Notes: generated by a model not told the origin, from the sequence alone. Positions 47,821 to 58,085 are shown, numbered from the stretch's first letter. The stretch is DNA of 64,000 nucleotides from Syncephalastrum monosporum B8922 (GCA_000697355.1 JNEN01000779.1:101315-165314), one strand, 5' to 3'. Translations and numbers: made by a program.

Positions 47821-48912
47821 TTAATGGCCTCCTGTATGGCCGTTCCAGCCGTCGTGCTTTTCGCCAGTGTATTTGGGGCCATTCCAGTCATCGTGCTTCT
47901 GCCCATCCCACTGAGGAGCTCGCTTCCAGTCGCTTCTCTTCCCACCAGACCTGTTGCCGCCTGTATGGCCGTTCCAGCCTTCGTGCTTCTCACCGTTGTA
48001 TTTGGGACCTTCCCAGTTGCCTTGGTTCTGACCATCCGACTGAGGAGCTCGCTTCCAGTCACTTCTCTTTCCGCCTGATCTGTTGCCGCCTGTATGGCCG
48101 TTCCAGCCTTCGTGCTTTTCACCGTTGTATTTGGGACCTTCCCAGTTGCCTTGGTTCTGACCATCCGACTGAGGAGCTCGCTTCCAGTCACTTCTCTTTC
48201 CGCCTGATCTGTTGCCGCCTGTATGGCCGTTCCAGCCTTCGTGCTTTTCACCGTTGTATTTGGGACCTTCCCAGTTGCCTTGGTTCTGACCATCCGACTG
48301 AGGAGCTCGCTTCCAGTCACTTCTCTTTCCGCCTGATCTGTTGCCGCCTGTATGGCCGTTCCAGCCTTCGTGCTTTTCACCGTTGTATTTGGGACCTTCC
48401 CAGTTGCCTTGGTTCTGACCATCCGACTGAGGAGCTCGCTTCCAGTCACTTCTCTTTCCGCCTGATCTGTTGCCGCCTGTATGGCCGTTCCAGCCTTCGT
48501 GCTTTTCACCGTTGTATTTGGGACCTTCCCAGTTGCCTTGGTTCTGACCATCCGACTGAGGAGCTCGCTTCCAGTCACTTCTCTTTCCGCCTGATCTGTT
48601 GCCGCCTGTATGGCCGTTCCAGCCTTCGTGCTTTTCACCGTTGTATTTGGGACCTTCCCAGTTGCCTTGGCTCTGACCATCCGACTGAGGAGCTCGCTTC
48701 CAATTGCCCGAGAAGGCCTTTGTTGTCTGAACATCTAGTCCAGACGCTGTTTTGATTACAGGATAAACGCTCTGCTCCTTGTGACGAGGGTGCATACTCG
48801 TATGTACAGAGCTTTGATCAGCAACGCTGGCTGCGTCCGAGATGGGCATAGCGGCAGCAAAAGTAGCAGCCGAGAGCAATGCTGTTGCACAATACGTCAG
48901 GATGGACTTCAT
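47821..48912 (-). CDS. secreted tandem-repeat protein with regularly spaced Lys-Arg sites (candidate kexin-processed precursor)
   Basis: A single exon of 363 residues. A signal peptide (MKSILTYCATALLSAATFAA, cleavage near AMPIS) and a leader of about 70 residues precede seven copies of a 43-residue unit. A unit runs from APQSDGQNQGNWEGPKYNGE through KHEGWNGHTGGNRSGGKR to SDWKR. Each unit has two Lys-Arg pairs, after ...SGGKR and after SDWKR, where Kex2 would cut; cutting would release a Gly/Asn/Trp-rich peptide of about 36 residues and the tripeptide SDW. Each unit also has one N-glycosylation sequon (NRS). The first unit differs at one residue (QSQ), and the last is diverged (APQWDGQKHDDWNG...) and ends the protein. 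No cysteines, no membrane helix. Kexin-cut repeats are known for fungal pheromones, repellents such as Rep1 and some ribosomally made toxins; which applies here is unknown. Confidence 0.8.
   Translation of the reverse strand: MKSILTYCATALLSAATFAAAMPISDAASVADQSSVHTSMHPRHKEQSVYPVIKTASGLDVQTTKAFSGNWKRAPQSDGQSQGNWEGPKYNGEKHEGWNGHTGGNRSGGKRSDWKRAPQSDGQNQGNWEGPKYNGEKHEGWNGHTGGNRSGGKRSDWKRAPQSDGQNQGNWEGPKYNGEKHEGWNGHTGGNRSGGKRSDWKRAPQSDGQNQGNWEGPKYNGEKHEGWNGHTGGNRSGGKRSDWKRAPQSDGQNQGNWEGPKYNGEKHEGWNGHTGGNRSGGKRSDWKRAPQSDGQNQGNWEGPKYNGEKHEGWNGHTGGNRSGGKRSDWKRAPQWDGQKHDDWNGPKYTGEKHDGWNGHTGGH
47912..48814 (-). repeat. 129-bp tandem repeat, about seven units, within the secreted protein gene
   Basis: The marker tgaggagctcgcttcca recurs at 47912, 48041, 48170, 48299, 48428, 48557 and 48686, exactly 129 bp apart. 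The central units look identical at the nucleotide level, including third codon positions, while the first and last have diverged. This points to recent expansion or gene conversion. The exact right-hand end of the decayed flank is approximate. Confidence 0.9.
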
Positions 48913-49522
48913 GGTGTATGTTGCAAAGAACGAAAGTATTATGATAAGCTCGCAAGCTGTTAACCACGCCTTTTATTATGTTCGCGGCATCCTCAATTTC
49001 AAATAACACTGAATGCCGCAGTACATGAGTAAAATAGGCTACTGCAAATGTATTCAACATTAAATTTTAAGTTGGAACTGGGAGACTTTATAAAAGGGGT
49101 GCGAGTGCATAAAAACCTCGGTCTTGTTCGCTATCTATTATGTATCTTTATTTTCTACATGCGCTGTAGTACGTGCACTGTAGTAGCAGTAATACCCCAG
49201 GGATACTTCTTACGTAAATCCCTGTCCAAATTGAAACAGTCGCACGAATACAGCAACCATTTATATATTCATATCCCAATTTTAGCAGAAAAGCGACTCA
49301 CATACAAGGATTGCTAGACGTTGTGGCAATGAAGAATGTTGTTATAAGCGGTTTTTCCTCTAAGCGTTATGGCTGGCGTGCCTGAAAAGACTGAATTGAT
49401 GCTGACACATGCTTCCAAAAGTGGGTGACGGACTTTTAGAGTACCCCGCATCGCTTCAGTTTATTTTACGTATCCTTTCCTTTATTGCATCCCATCCTTA
49501 ATAACACACTGCCCCTCCTCCC
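48913..49522. other. divergent promoter region, repeat protein / PEX16
   Basis: About 600 bases with no gene. A pyrimidine-rich segment (atcctttcctttattgc, 49471-49487) precedes PEX16. Confidence 0.4.
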
Positions 49523-51002
49523 ATGGAATATCTCAATAAGTACGAAGACTTCCTTCTCAAGAACGCGTCCCAAATTACAGGCATTGAAGCCTCTCTCCGC
49601 TCCTTAACTTACATCCTTCCTGGTATTACCAACTCCCTCGCCTTATACGACAACATTTAACTTCTTTCCACATAGGCCGCTTTCATGATGCGGAATTTGC
49701 ATCGCAAGCGTGTAAGTTGTCAAAATGACTTCAAGGATCCAGACATTGATTTAAAAATATAATCACAGTGTATGCTGCGCTCAACCTGCTTGGACTGTAT
49801 CACAACTCCATCTTGCGGCGTGCCGCGCATGCCCATGCGGACGAGACAAAGTCCGATTGTGAGGAATCGGCATTCAACAAATACACCAGCTTCTGGACCA
49901 ACAAATCGAGTCTGCACAAAGCGTGCTCAAACTTGTTGTCCGTGATTGCGTATACCCAAGTACTGCTTGAGATGGGTATGGCAAAGAAGCTTGGCAAGAA
50001 GGCCCAGTGGCGTGGGATTGCCGCTCTCGAGGCTATCAAGTAAGTAACTCATCGACGCTAATATTACCATACGCATATCTTATGTGTGACGTATCTGATT
50101 GGTGTCTCACATTTATAACAATGTACATAATAGAGCAATACTTCGTCTTACATTATTCCGGCTGACCTCTAACCGCATGAACCTGTATCCGCCCCACCTG
50201 CAGCGTGATATCGACCCAGCCATGCTCGAGCGCAACCGAAAGGTCGCACAGCGCAATGTGCGTGAATACTACACCGGCACTCGTACCGGCGTAGAAATGC
50301 CTCGCATCGCCAATACCATTGAGCTTAATAACTCTGCTCCGAAGTCACGCAATGTGCGCTCCAAGTTCTCGGATGTCACCGACTACCTCATGTCCAAGGT
50401 CTTGACTCCCGAGAAACTTCGTCAGCCGGAACAGATGGTCCACATTATGAATGCACTTGGCAAGAGCGGTGAAGTTCTTTATATTCTGCGGCCCCTTTTA
50501 TATGGTAGGTGAATACCTCATTCTATGTGTCTGCGCTAATCAAGTCCCTAGTGCTGGCCGTGCTTAAATATGGTCGCTTGTCTTGGAGGCCCTGGCTCTT
50601 TTCTCTCGCTATCGAAATTCTATCTCAGGCTATGGTACGCCAAGCTTTCGAGCCGACCCATGGCGGCCGAACCAAGATGATGCCCCTTGAGCGTCAAGAG
50701 TATGCGCGACGTCTCAAGTTGCTCTGGCTGAACTTTTTGCGGGGCGCATTCTATATCCATATTACCAGGTAATCATGTCGACTCATCCACATATCAGAAT
50801 CAAAAATGTCTAAATGCACTCCTTAGACCGCGCATGGAGCGTTTCTGTAATTCAATTGAGAGCAAACCCATCTTGTCACTTGCATCAGGTAAAAACTTAC
50901 ACTCTTTCTGGCTATGCAATGGAAGCTAACTGACTGACAGGTATCCTTCGCGACTACCTGCCTCTATGGGAGAACTACTACTTTTACACCTCTTCTTCAT
51001 GA
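49523..51002 (+). CDS. PEX16: peroxin Pex16 (peroxisomal membrane biogenesis)
   Basis: Seven exons (49523-49622, 49676-49711, 49769-50039, 50134-50504, 50552-50768, 50827-50888, 50941-51002) join exactly to 372 residues, typical for fungal Pex16. Hallmarks: YILPGRFHDAEFASQALYAA near the N-terminus, LYHNSILRR, SNLLSVIAYTQVLLEMGMAK, then IMNALGKSGEVLYILRPLLY and the C-terminal ARRLKLLWLNFLRGAFY plus ILRDYLPLWENYYFYTSSS. Pex16 is an ER/peroxisome membrane protein that recruits Pex3 and supports insertion of peroxisomal membrane proteins. It lies about 20 kb from an Atg37/ACBD5-like gene, but nothing indicates a linked cluster. Confidence 0.95.
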
Positions 51003-51623
51003 TCAATGTAAGCTTTGATATAAGTATACGGCTTTGCGCCTCGTGCGTGAACTTTAAGCATGAGTAATTGGAAGTCATCTTGTACGGGTATAAAATGCAA
51101 TACTCAATGGAATTTGTCGACTATCTCTATTGAACAACTGATGCTGTTTTCATGCTGTCATCCGTGAAACTTTCGAGAAGCTTGACACTACATGATTTGG
51201 ACAATTACATATCTATTTCACAAACAAATTCCACTGTTCATTGAAAGCTAGAGCCAGAAAGAAAAGGAAGACCACTTCAGTGAGAGATTGAACACCGATA
51301 TGGCTTCTGATTTGCCAATATTTCTTCTTTAACTTGTGAGTACCGTACAGGTGCTTCCACACGAGGAACACTTACGAATTTGTAGAATGACCACCGCTCA
51401 TAATGAAAGCATATAATGAGCGTATATATCCGTCTATGAATGTGCTCTCAACGTGTTTGAATGACACGCCTTCTTATAAGCTATGTGTATGATTTTCAGC
51501 TTGACCGGTCCTTGCAGATCATTTGGATACGCGCATTTTCCACAGACACCTTCAAGCCTCTTTTCCATATTTGGAATGATGCACAGTACCCTACGCTGAA
51601 TTGGCGATCACTGAATACAGTAA
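51003..51623. other. intergenic region, left edge of the repeated-sequence island
   Basis: 3' flank of PEX16, then AT-rich sequence without a gene. No terminal repeat of an element could be recognised here. Confidence 0.35.
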
Positions 51624-51830
51624 ATGCTAAAACGGGATGGTTTTAACATCCATTTCTTTCGCGAACTACCACTCTCCCTCTCTGCGCTACCGACTGTCCC
51701 ATACAATCGGGAACAACGCCAACTTCTCCGCAAAGAAATCAATGACTTGCTGATTAAGCGTTCTATCGAACCAGCCCCAGACACGCTGGACTTCAGCAGC
51801 TTGACCACCTGCTGGAAGGTTCCATCTTGA
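51624..51830 (+). mobile_element. reverse-transcriptase-like scrap of a retroelement
   Basis: A 68-residue frame with YNREQRQLLRKEINDLLIKR and SIEPAPD. The 'kei-x-x-LL-x-k-x-IEP' arrangement is what precedes the first conserved block of Ty3/DIRS-type reverse transcriptases. The frame then stops, and the following 200 bases have only broken frames. No catalytic YxDD block is present. A short decayed piece; the element type is not decided. Confidence 0.35.
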
Positions 51831-52390
51831 AGTGTGGTGTCAGCACAACACCGCTCACGGCGTGAGGTTTGAAGACGGGACGGTGATCGTGTACAAGCAA
51901 GGGCATATTCTTTAGACGCACTTCCGTTGGAGCAGCTTACTCCGCGAAACACAAGCCGCTGCCCTTTGTCTTCTTTACAGACAAAGAGACATGATATCTC
52001 TCGCCCATTTTTCTCAAATTTGGCAACATCAAGAGAGACGCACATGCTCCTTTTAATTTTCTCTTTTCTTTGTTCACTTTACCCCAATTCTGTACGCGTT
52101 GAACGCATAACCTGTGATTTCACTGATGCTCATTGCAAAACCTCTATCATACAGCACTTTATTCTTCTCTACCTTTTCTAAAGATACCGAGTCCACTCGT
52201 CATTGCAACCTCACGATGCCACTAGCGGCACAAGCACGCTAGGATGTCATCACTGACGCAAGCGCAGCACTCCCTCAAACTGAGGGAGATGCCACCACCT
52301 CCCTCAGCAGCACCAGCGGCTCGCTATCGTTCGTGTTTGTTTCGGCAGCCGTCAAACCGTCGGGTGTAAAAGGACCGGACTTCCATTAAG

Positions 52391-52556
52391 GCTTCCTGCT
52401 CGCTGACGTGATCCAAGGCGTCAACGAGCAGTTTTTCCTCAACGAAGAACAGGTCGCTATGAAGAGAATATTCAACCGGGGCGATTATATTGCTCGTCTG
52501 CGACAAGAGAACGGCTGGCTGACTTTGGGTTACGCCCGTAAAAGCCGTACCAATGA
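52391..52556 (+). pseudogene. truncated copy of the recombinase-like family (end of the second domain to the nucleophile motif)
   Basis: An open stretch reads GFLLADVIQGVNEQFFLNEE, then RIFNRGDYIARLRQENGWLT and LGYARKSRTNE. It parallels IFNRDHCLARLREVHGWTTL and GYVRKSRTNE in the fuller copy that starts immediately afterwards. The copy stops exactly where the next copy's start codon ATG (52553) lies, so two family members are fused head-to-tail with the first one cut short. Confidence 0.55.
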
Positions 52557-53742
52557 ATGCAACCAACAAAAAAATCTGTAAAGCCTTAGTGGATCAAAGC
52601 GTTTTCCAAGTGGTGTATCACAAGGACTTAGGCAAGTCAGTGCCTGCTGCTGTTGGTCGTGAAGTTGTCGGACAACAGCAAGATTGGTTGTTGTACCCCG
52701 AATCATCTGAAGGGAGCCAAGGAACTGAAAGCTCAGACGAGCTCGATGAAAGTAATGATAGTATTGTTGAAATATGTCTTCACGTCTGATATCTTTCTTT
52801 TTCCACAGAGCCAACTCTGACCAAACGTGCGATCATGGAGGTTTCTGTTGCCACGATGATTGTCCATCCGCCACCAGCCGACAAACGACAAATGTATCAC
52901 CAGAGATACATCACGGCGAGCGACTTGGAGGAGTTTCTGGCTACTCATGTCCCATACTATCATATTAACGATTCCGGGAAGACTATTAGTTCTTGGCTAT
53001 CCAAGGAACTACAGTTTGGAAGGCCAAAGAACGTACGACTTGCTTCTGAAGAAATGGTTTACGCGCGACATTTGTTTGTATTGAAGGAAGAGTTCATTGG
53101 TAACGCTCAATCCTCCCCTACAAGCGATGGCTTAATTTTTCGTGGCCTTAGGCGCAGTCATTAAAGATATTTTCAACCGCGATCACTGTCTTGCTCGTCT
53201 TCGAGAAGTACATGGCTGGACGACTCTCGGATACGTCCGTAAGAGTCGGACGAACGAAGCACTCGACAGTCGAGTCGAGTGCTTACAGCGCATGGTGAAT
53301 GCGCTACATACAAAGGACCTTTGCACTCAGGTGTATGTGTCGCCACATGAGAACAGCGACACTTTACTTCTTCATCGAGACAAAAAGCTGTCGCCGACAG
53401 CCATCAGGGCTAATGAAGCCCTTCGGTTTACAAATGGGGACTTCCAAGGCAAATAACTAAAAAAGAAAAAGAATCTATCTCATAGCTGCTTTTTCAGATC
53501 TCACGATGGCTATCTCGTCATCCAGCAATAAGGTCCGACTCGTCACCTTAGACTATCGAGGCTTGTCAACCGACCCGGTGGACCTGCAACGCTACGTCAA
53601 GTAAGCTCAAATATTGGCAGAAATCTGTGTGGATTTAGGCCATCGTATCGTAACGCTAACACGTCATGAGATCCTCATGGGAGATGCAGCAAAACAATTC
53701 GAAACGGAGGCTGGTACGATAAAAAGATCCAAGCTGCATTGA
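52553..53742 (+). pseudogene. spliced serine-recombinase (resolvase)-like gene with one internal stop
   Basis: Exons 52553-52751, 52809-53099, 53158-53448 and 53498-53742 keep phase throughout; the third intron uses a GC donor (GCAAAT). The N-terminal part (KALVDQSVFQVVYHKDLGKS..., then TMIVHPPPADKRQMYHQRYI and WLSKELQFGRPKNVRLASEE) is unfamiliar. The C-terminal part follows the order of a resolvase fold: strand 1 with the nucleophile, TLGYVRKSRTNE; helix A, SRVECLQRMVNALH; QVYVSPHENSDTLLLHRDK; the strand and loop KVRLVTLDYRGLSTDPVDLQ (compare LDRLSRD in resolvases); and ILAEICVDLGHRIVTLTRHE (compare 'l...G..ivtl'). A TAA at 53602-53604 interrupts the frame, which then continues in phase to a TGA at 53740. 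Likely a recently broken gene. Similarity is by pattern only. Confidence 0.5.
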
Positions 53743-54039
53743 TGGCTATTCTCTCTTTTTTTTCTTCATTGTATCAATATTTGTACTTGCCTTCGGAAAA
53801 CAATGTTCATGGTCACACACGTTAGGACTTAATTAAAAGCATTTAGTCAAAGCCACACTGGCAATATGATCCATCCGAAAAAGAAATCATGCAGAAATGT
53901 CAAGACGAGAAAAGAAAATGTTGTTCATGCATCTTTCATTGTTTGTGTCACCGTGTTCGTTTACATATAGTAATTTGCTGTGGAAGAGATCCTTTGGATT
54001 GTTTTGTGGGATTTATCAGGGGGCAATTCCCTCATTAGA

Positions 54040-54585
54040 AAAATTTAGCCATCGCTTGTAATGAAAGAATTAGACGTTGCCAATAAACTCATGCTTCAAG
54101 ACAAACAAATGTCGCGTAGATTAATTCCTTTGACAACCACAACGTAACCGTTTTCCCCCGATTCTCCAATATGATAGTCTCGGACATGAGCAGTCAGGAA
54201 TTCCTCCAAATAGCTCGCTGTTATGTATTTTTGATTATTCAAATGCTTTTGTATCGGCTGGTGGAGGATGGACAGTCATTGTGGCAATAAAGGACTCCAT
54301 GATTGCGCGTTTGGATAGAGTTGGCTTTGTGGAAAAAGAAAGATATCAGACGTGAAGACATATTTCAACAATACTATCATTACTTTCATTGAATTCGTCT
54401 GAGCTTTCAGTTCCTTGGCACTCTTGAGATGATTCAGGGTACAACAAGCAATCTTCCTGTCGTCCGACAACAACTTCACGATCAACAACAGTAGGCACCG
54501 ACTTGCCTAGGTCCTTGTGATAAACCACTTCGAAATCGTTTTGATCCAACGTGGCTTGCCAGATTTTTTGGTTTGCTGCATTCAT
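54040..54585 (-). pseudogene. inverted, 5'-half copy of the recombinase-like family
   Basis: On the minus strand a start at 54585 opens MNAANQKIWQATLDQNDFEV, then VYHKDLGKSVP, LLYPESSQECQGTESSDEFN and the same intron region as the plus copy (52553 onward). Homology continues through the sequence encoding HPPPAD and, with gaps, to the segment preceding the second intron (YATFVCLEHEF.. versus ARHLFVLKEEF). The acceptor CAG of intron 1 is CAA here and several frames are broken, so this copy is dead. It lies in opposite orientation about 300 bases beyond the plus copy and lacks the resolvase-like half. Confidence 0.55.
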
Positions 54586-54616
54586 TTCTTTGCCCAGTAC
54601 AGCACACGCAGCTTCG

Positions 54617-54658
54617 CCTCGTTACATGAGAAGCAAACCTCGTTACATGAGATGCAAG
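54617..54658 (+). repeat. 21-bp tandem duplication
   Basis: Two copies of cctcgttacatgaga(a/t)gcaa lie back to back just outside the start of the inverted family copy. Confidence 0.8.
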
Positions 54659-54912
54659 TGTTGTTGCTGTCATAGACATAGCTAAATCCGTGCCTGACGG
54701 CCCCATAGCTGTTTGACTTACGCTACGGGATCCTGCTTCGGCACACCTAGAGCCTCCCACACATACAGGCTAAGTGCACGTATGCCTGGAGGATATCAGT
54801 TTAAACGTGACAACGTGGGATACAAGGTTAAAAAAGGAATCATAAGATTTTATATAACCAGGGTGTAAGTGCTGGTGAATAAAAACAAGTATATTTTAGT
54901 CTCACTTTACGT

Positions 54913-55957
54913 CTACGTCTGATTTCCACTCCACACTTCCCCAATATCACAGGATAGCTTCATACCCTTGAGAAGTTCACAGACTTGCTCCAAATCCGTT
55001 GGTATTTTGGTGCCGTGCTGGCACACAACGGCATCAGTAGCCTTCTCTCTATGCTTCTTTAAGAGAGAGGCCACAGAAATAGTGACGAGCAACAGACGCG
55101 CCGGGACCTCGTCCGTCATTTCAGCCTCGATGCATCGCTGTAATTCACGACAATAGTGGCCCAGGGGCCTGGTCTTCTGCCGCAGGCTGAGAACCGAAAT
55201 CATCGCCTGGATGCGGTGCGTCTGTGTGCCATATTTGTCACGGCTTACCTCCGAGACTGACTTCCACGTAGCATGCTCCTAAGGCTCCTTTAGCCACAAC
55301 TTTTGGCTGTACGACGGGCAGCGGGGGAGAAGGCGTTGCCAATTTTCCTCAGCGGTTAGACCATAGGTCTTCAATTCACCCTCAAATGCACTGAGGATAA
55401 TTTTGTTTGACCAAGCTCATGAGTTGGAACGCTGGGAATGTCTTAGGGACAATCAATGTCCTTCGGCTTTTCTGTGAAGCACGACTCTGTTTTTCGCTTC
55501 CTCAATCTCTTGGTCAAGAGAGAACTCGAGCCGAGTTGGGTACCGAAGTCTCCAATACGGCGCGAAGCTTCCAGCTGTTGCTGCAATCTTTTAAGTAACT
55601 CTTGTTTTTCATTTCATAAATGTATGGGCTCGCCGTAGTTGACCGCGTTGATATACGCATTTTCCAACTCGACCACCTCCTTTTCGAGCTTTTCAAAGGC
55701 TCGCCGCGCCTTGGTGCAGGGATCCGCATGCATGTAAGCATCGGTACCCAAGGCGTAATGGACTTGCCCTCACGCTCAGAGGACACAAAGGAGACTGCGG
55801 ACGATTTCTCATCCCGTCCGGTCGGATTGGTTGAGGCCATGGACGTTTGATCCTTTTCGGTCAGACGCAACGGTTCGTCCTGGATTGACAGACTGTCAAG
55901 AGGAAATGAGATCTCCGTCAACGTTCATACGGTTGTAGTTGTTGTTGGCAGACATGG
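54913..55957 (-). pseudogene. decayed gag-like gene of an LTR retroelement
   Basis: On the minus strand pieces in different frames line up in order: MSANNNYNRMNVDGDLISS (stop), LRLTEKDQTSMASTNPTGRD, then DAYMHADPCTKARRAFEKLE with the coiled coil KEVVELENAYINAVNYGE, LLKRLQQQLEASRRIGDFGT, LKTYGLTAEENWQRLLPRCP (TAG further on), and finally RIQAMISVLSLRQKTRPLGH with YCRELQRCIEAEMTDEVPAR. The last part has the look of a retrotransposon gag capsid region. Several stops and frameshifts separate the pieces, so the gene is not functional. No long terminal repeat or pol region was identified next to it. Confidence 0.5.
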
Positions 55958-57686
55958 TAAGAATAGAATGTAATAGAATTCACAGTCAGATGAGGGTGTC
56001 AAATGGAAAATCGATAACAGTTAAGATACTGTGAGACTCGAATAAGGAGATTTTTCTTATTGACAGCCTGTTTATTAAAATTGATTTCTACAACACAGCC
56101 ACAGCTATTAGTCCCCTTTGCGCTTATTAAATATATTTCAGCATCTATAGTCAGATGCCACACCTTACATGGGACTAGGCAAAAGCTATAGAATATAGAA
56201 CGACAAACAGGGTAAAGTAGCAGAAGATTGCTAACGTTCCGTCTGTTGTGCAAGGTGCAACCTCTTTCCCCACACTTCTGAGTCATTTCCTAAATTGATA
56301 TGGTTGGTTCACGCACGAACACACAGACTTTTGGTGCCACGTTGGACATACATATTTAAAAAAAAATTAAATCAGAAGGAATACCGGGCATTTCGATGAT
56401 GTATATATTTGTATTTCTAGCTATTCTGTGCAAGTAATAACTTTGCCAATAAAGGGTTTGAAAAGTTCACCTTAATAAAAAATAATCTATTGCAATCTAT
56501 CACATTTCACTGGCGGACCTGAAGAATGTTAGGCGGGTTGAATATTCAGACTCCTGCAGTGGAGTTGCTTCGTTTTCGCATCGCGCTCGTCCCATAGCTT
56601 TGGGTTCGGAAAGCTTCTAAGGGCGCCTCTCCGATCCTCTGCAAGATAATTCAGGAGGAATGGAGACAAACAAATGACAAGTTTATACTGAAAATATGAC
56701 AAAAAAAAATGAGCTGATCGCGAGCTGCAAGTCAAATTATTTTAGGCCTGTGTGCGCAATTGACATTAGCGGATGGTGACAACGTCATTCTTCGTCCATA
56801 TAAGTTACCACTGAAGGCGCACATAACTTTGTTCCCAATGCCGTCGATATCATAAATAATGACAAGATGATGTCTCAGGAGACATACCTCCTCAATGTCT
56901 CCCAACCCCCTGTTTAGATTCCGTGTTTCCCGGTAGAAAATACATATGAGCTTTGATTTAGGGGTTATTGACTGCAAAACGGGCTGCAGGGCAACCAGTC
57001 ATCGGATCAAAAGTATGCTATATTTGTCTCTCGGCTGCTAAAAGGCCGAAGAAAGGCTTTAGTCAAGTTGAGTTGCATGTTAAGATGGGCGGAAAAAGAA
57101 ATAAGTGGAGTGATACATGCACAAGTACCCTATCAAGCGACCCACGTTCCCTCCCCCCATGACCAGCTCATCGTTAGCACGAATTGGCGCAGTAGATAAA
57201 CAGCTGTCCTGATATGCTGAGCTATACACTATCTCACCCGATAAGCAGAATGACATGGGGAAGAAATAGTACCCCTACGCTCTACAAGTGCCCCGATGTA
57301 TGGAATCTGAGAAGACTTCCAATGACGACATGCTAAATAGACAGAAGCATCGAGATTATCCATGAAAAAATTTTCCCTTTCATTCTTTTAGCCACGTTTT
57401 CAGACCGCCGACGTTACACAGGTGACAGAGCTGAGCAACGTGGCCTTCCCCTGACGTTATTCAGTCGCACAAATTTTTTCAACACGCAACAAATCAGATT
57501 GGTTTCCGTTGCCACAATCAGCAATTTTTTTGTGCACTAGCTGGTATATAAGGCACCCGTTTTAGCCCCCTCCATTCAGCCCGCTCCCAGCCTTTTTATC
57601 TTCGTCGTCCTTTTCTCTTTACATACCTTCGTTCGTTTAATCACTTTCTATCTTTTTAATACGCCACCTTAATACTACACCACACC
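55958..57686. other. intergenic region to the right of the repeated-sequence island
   Basis: AT-rich, without recognisable genes. A TATA box (tatataag, 57545-57552) lies about 135 bases before the zinc-ribbon gene start and fits it. Confidence 0.35.
57545..57552 (+). promoter_or_regulatory. TATA box of the zinc-ribbon protein gene
   Basis: TATATAAG followed by GC-rich then pyrimidine-rich leader (tttttatcttcgtcgtcctt) before the ATG at 57687. Confidence 0.5.
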
Positions 57687-58085
57687 ATGCCTGGCTCATT
57701 TGTTATTGGTATGTAAAACGAATCAACATGTCCTGGACAGTGTGGACTTACCGTCTTATCTTGTGTAGTTGGAAACTCCGGCAAAAAGATTTCTCTGGAG
57801 CATGCTTGCCATCCTTGTCCTCGATGCAAAAGCGAAGCCTCGGTGCAGCTCACTCGCTCGGAGAAGCAGATCATAGTTCTCAACAAGCGCATTGCGAACA
57901 ATATGCGCGTGCGGTACGAGTGCTCAAAGTGCAACTGGAAGAACGAGGAACTGCCCTACGATAGCGACGTCGTGGCTCAACTTCAGCAGTATCTTTCCGA
58001 GCGATCCGATGACGAGCAGTTCACCTATTATTACTCCTCGTCAGCTTCATCGTCATCGATGCAATCACCCACTTCTGCCTATTGA
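57687..58085 (+). CDS. small zinc-ribbon protein, 112 residues
   Basis: Exons 57687-57708 and 57769-58085 join in phase. The start is MPGSFVIVGNSGKK; a four-cysteine zinc ribbon follows (HACHPCPRCKSEASVQL ... RYECSKCNWKNEELP) with about 35 residues between the two CxxC knuckles. The tail is acidic and then Ser/Tyr-rich (FTYYYSSSASSSSMQSPTS). The knuckle spacing is like ribbons in transcription or ribosome-linked proteins, and also like some small LITAF-type proteins, but the hydrophobic insert of LITAF is absent. Function not recognised. Confidence 0.68.

Noticed and set aside
47912..48700. Regular repeats resembling a CRISPR array
   Set aside because: The full 129-bp unit repeats with no unique spacers, lies inside a coding frame, and this is a eukaryotic genome.
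47808..48734. A 308-codon frame overlapping the repeat protein in another frame (same strand)
   Set aside because: The 129-bp unit is a multiple of three, so any frame without a stop in one unit stays open across the array. It has no ATG-led signal peptide, and its content (MVRTKATGKVPNTTVKSTKA units) is a shadow of the real frame.
51608..52045. Minus-strand 145-codon frame opposite the RT-like scrap
   Set aside because: It overlaps the decayed retroelement and has no recognisable feature; the plus-strand RT-like pattern is the better explanation.
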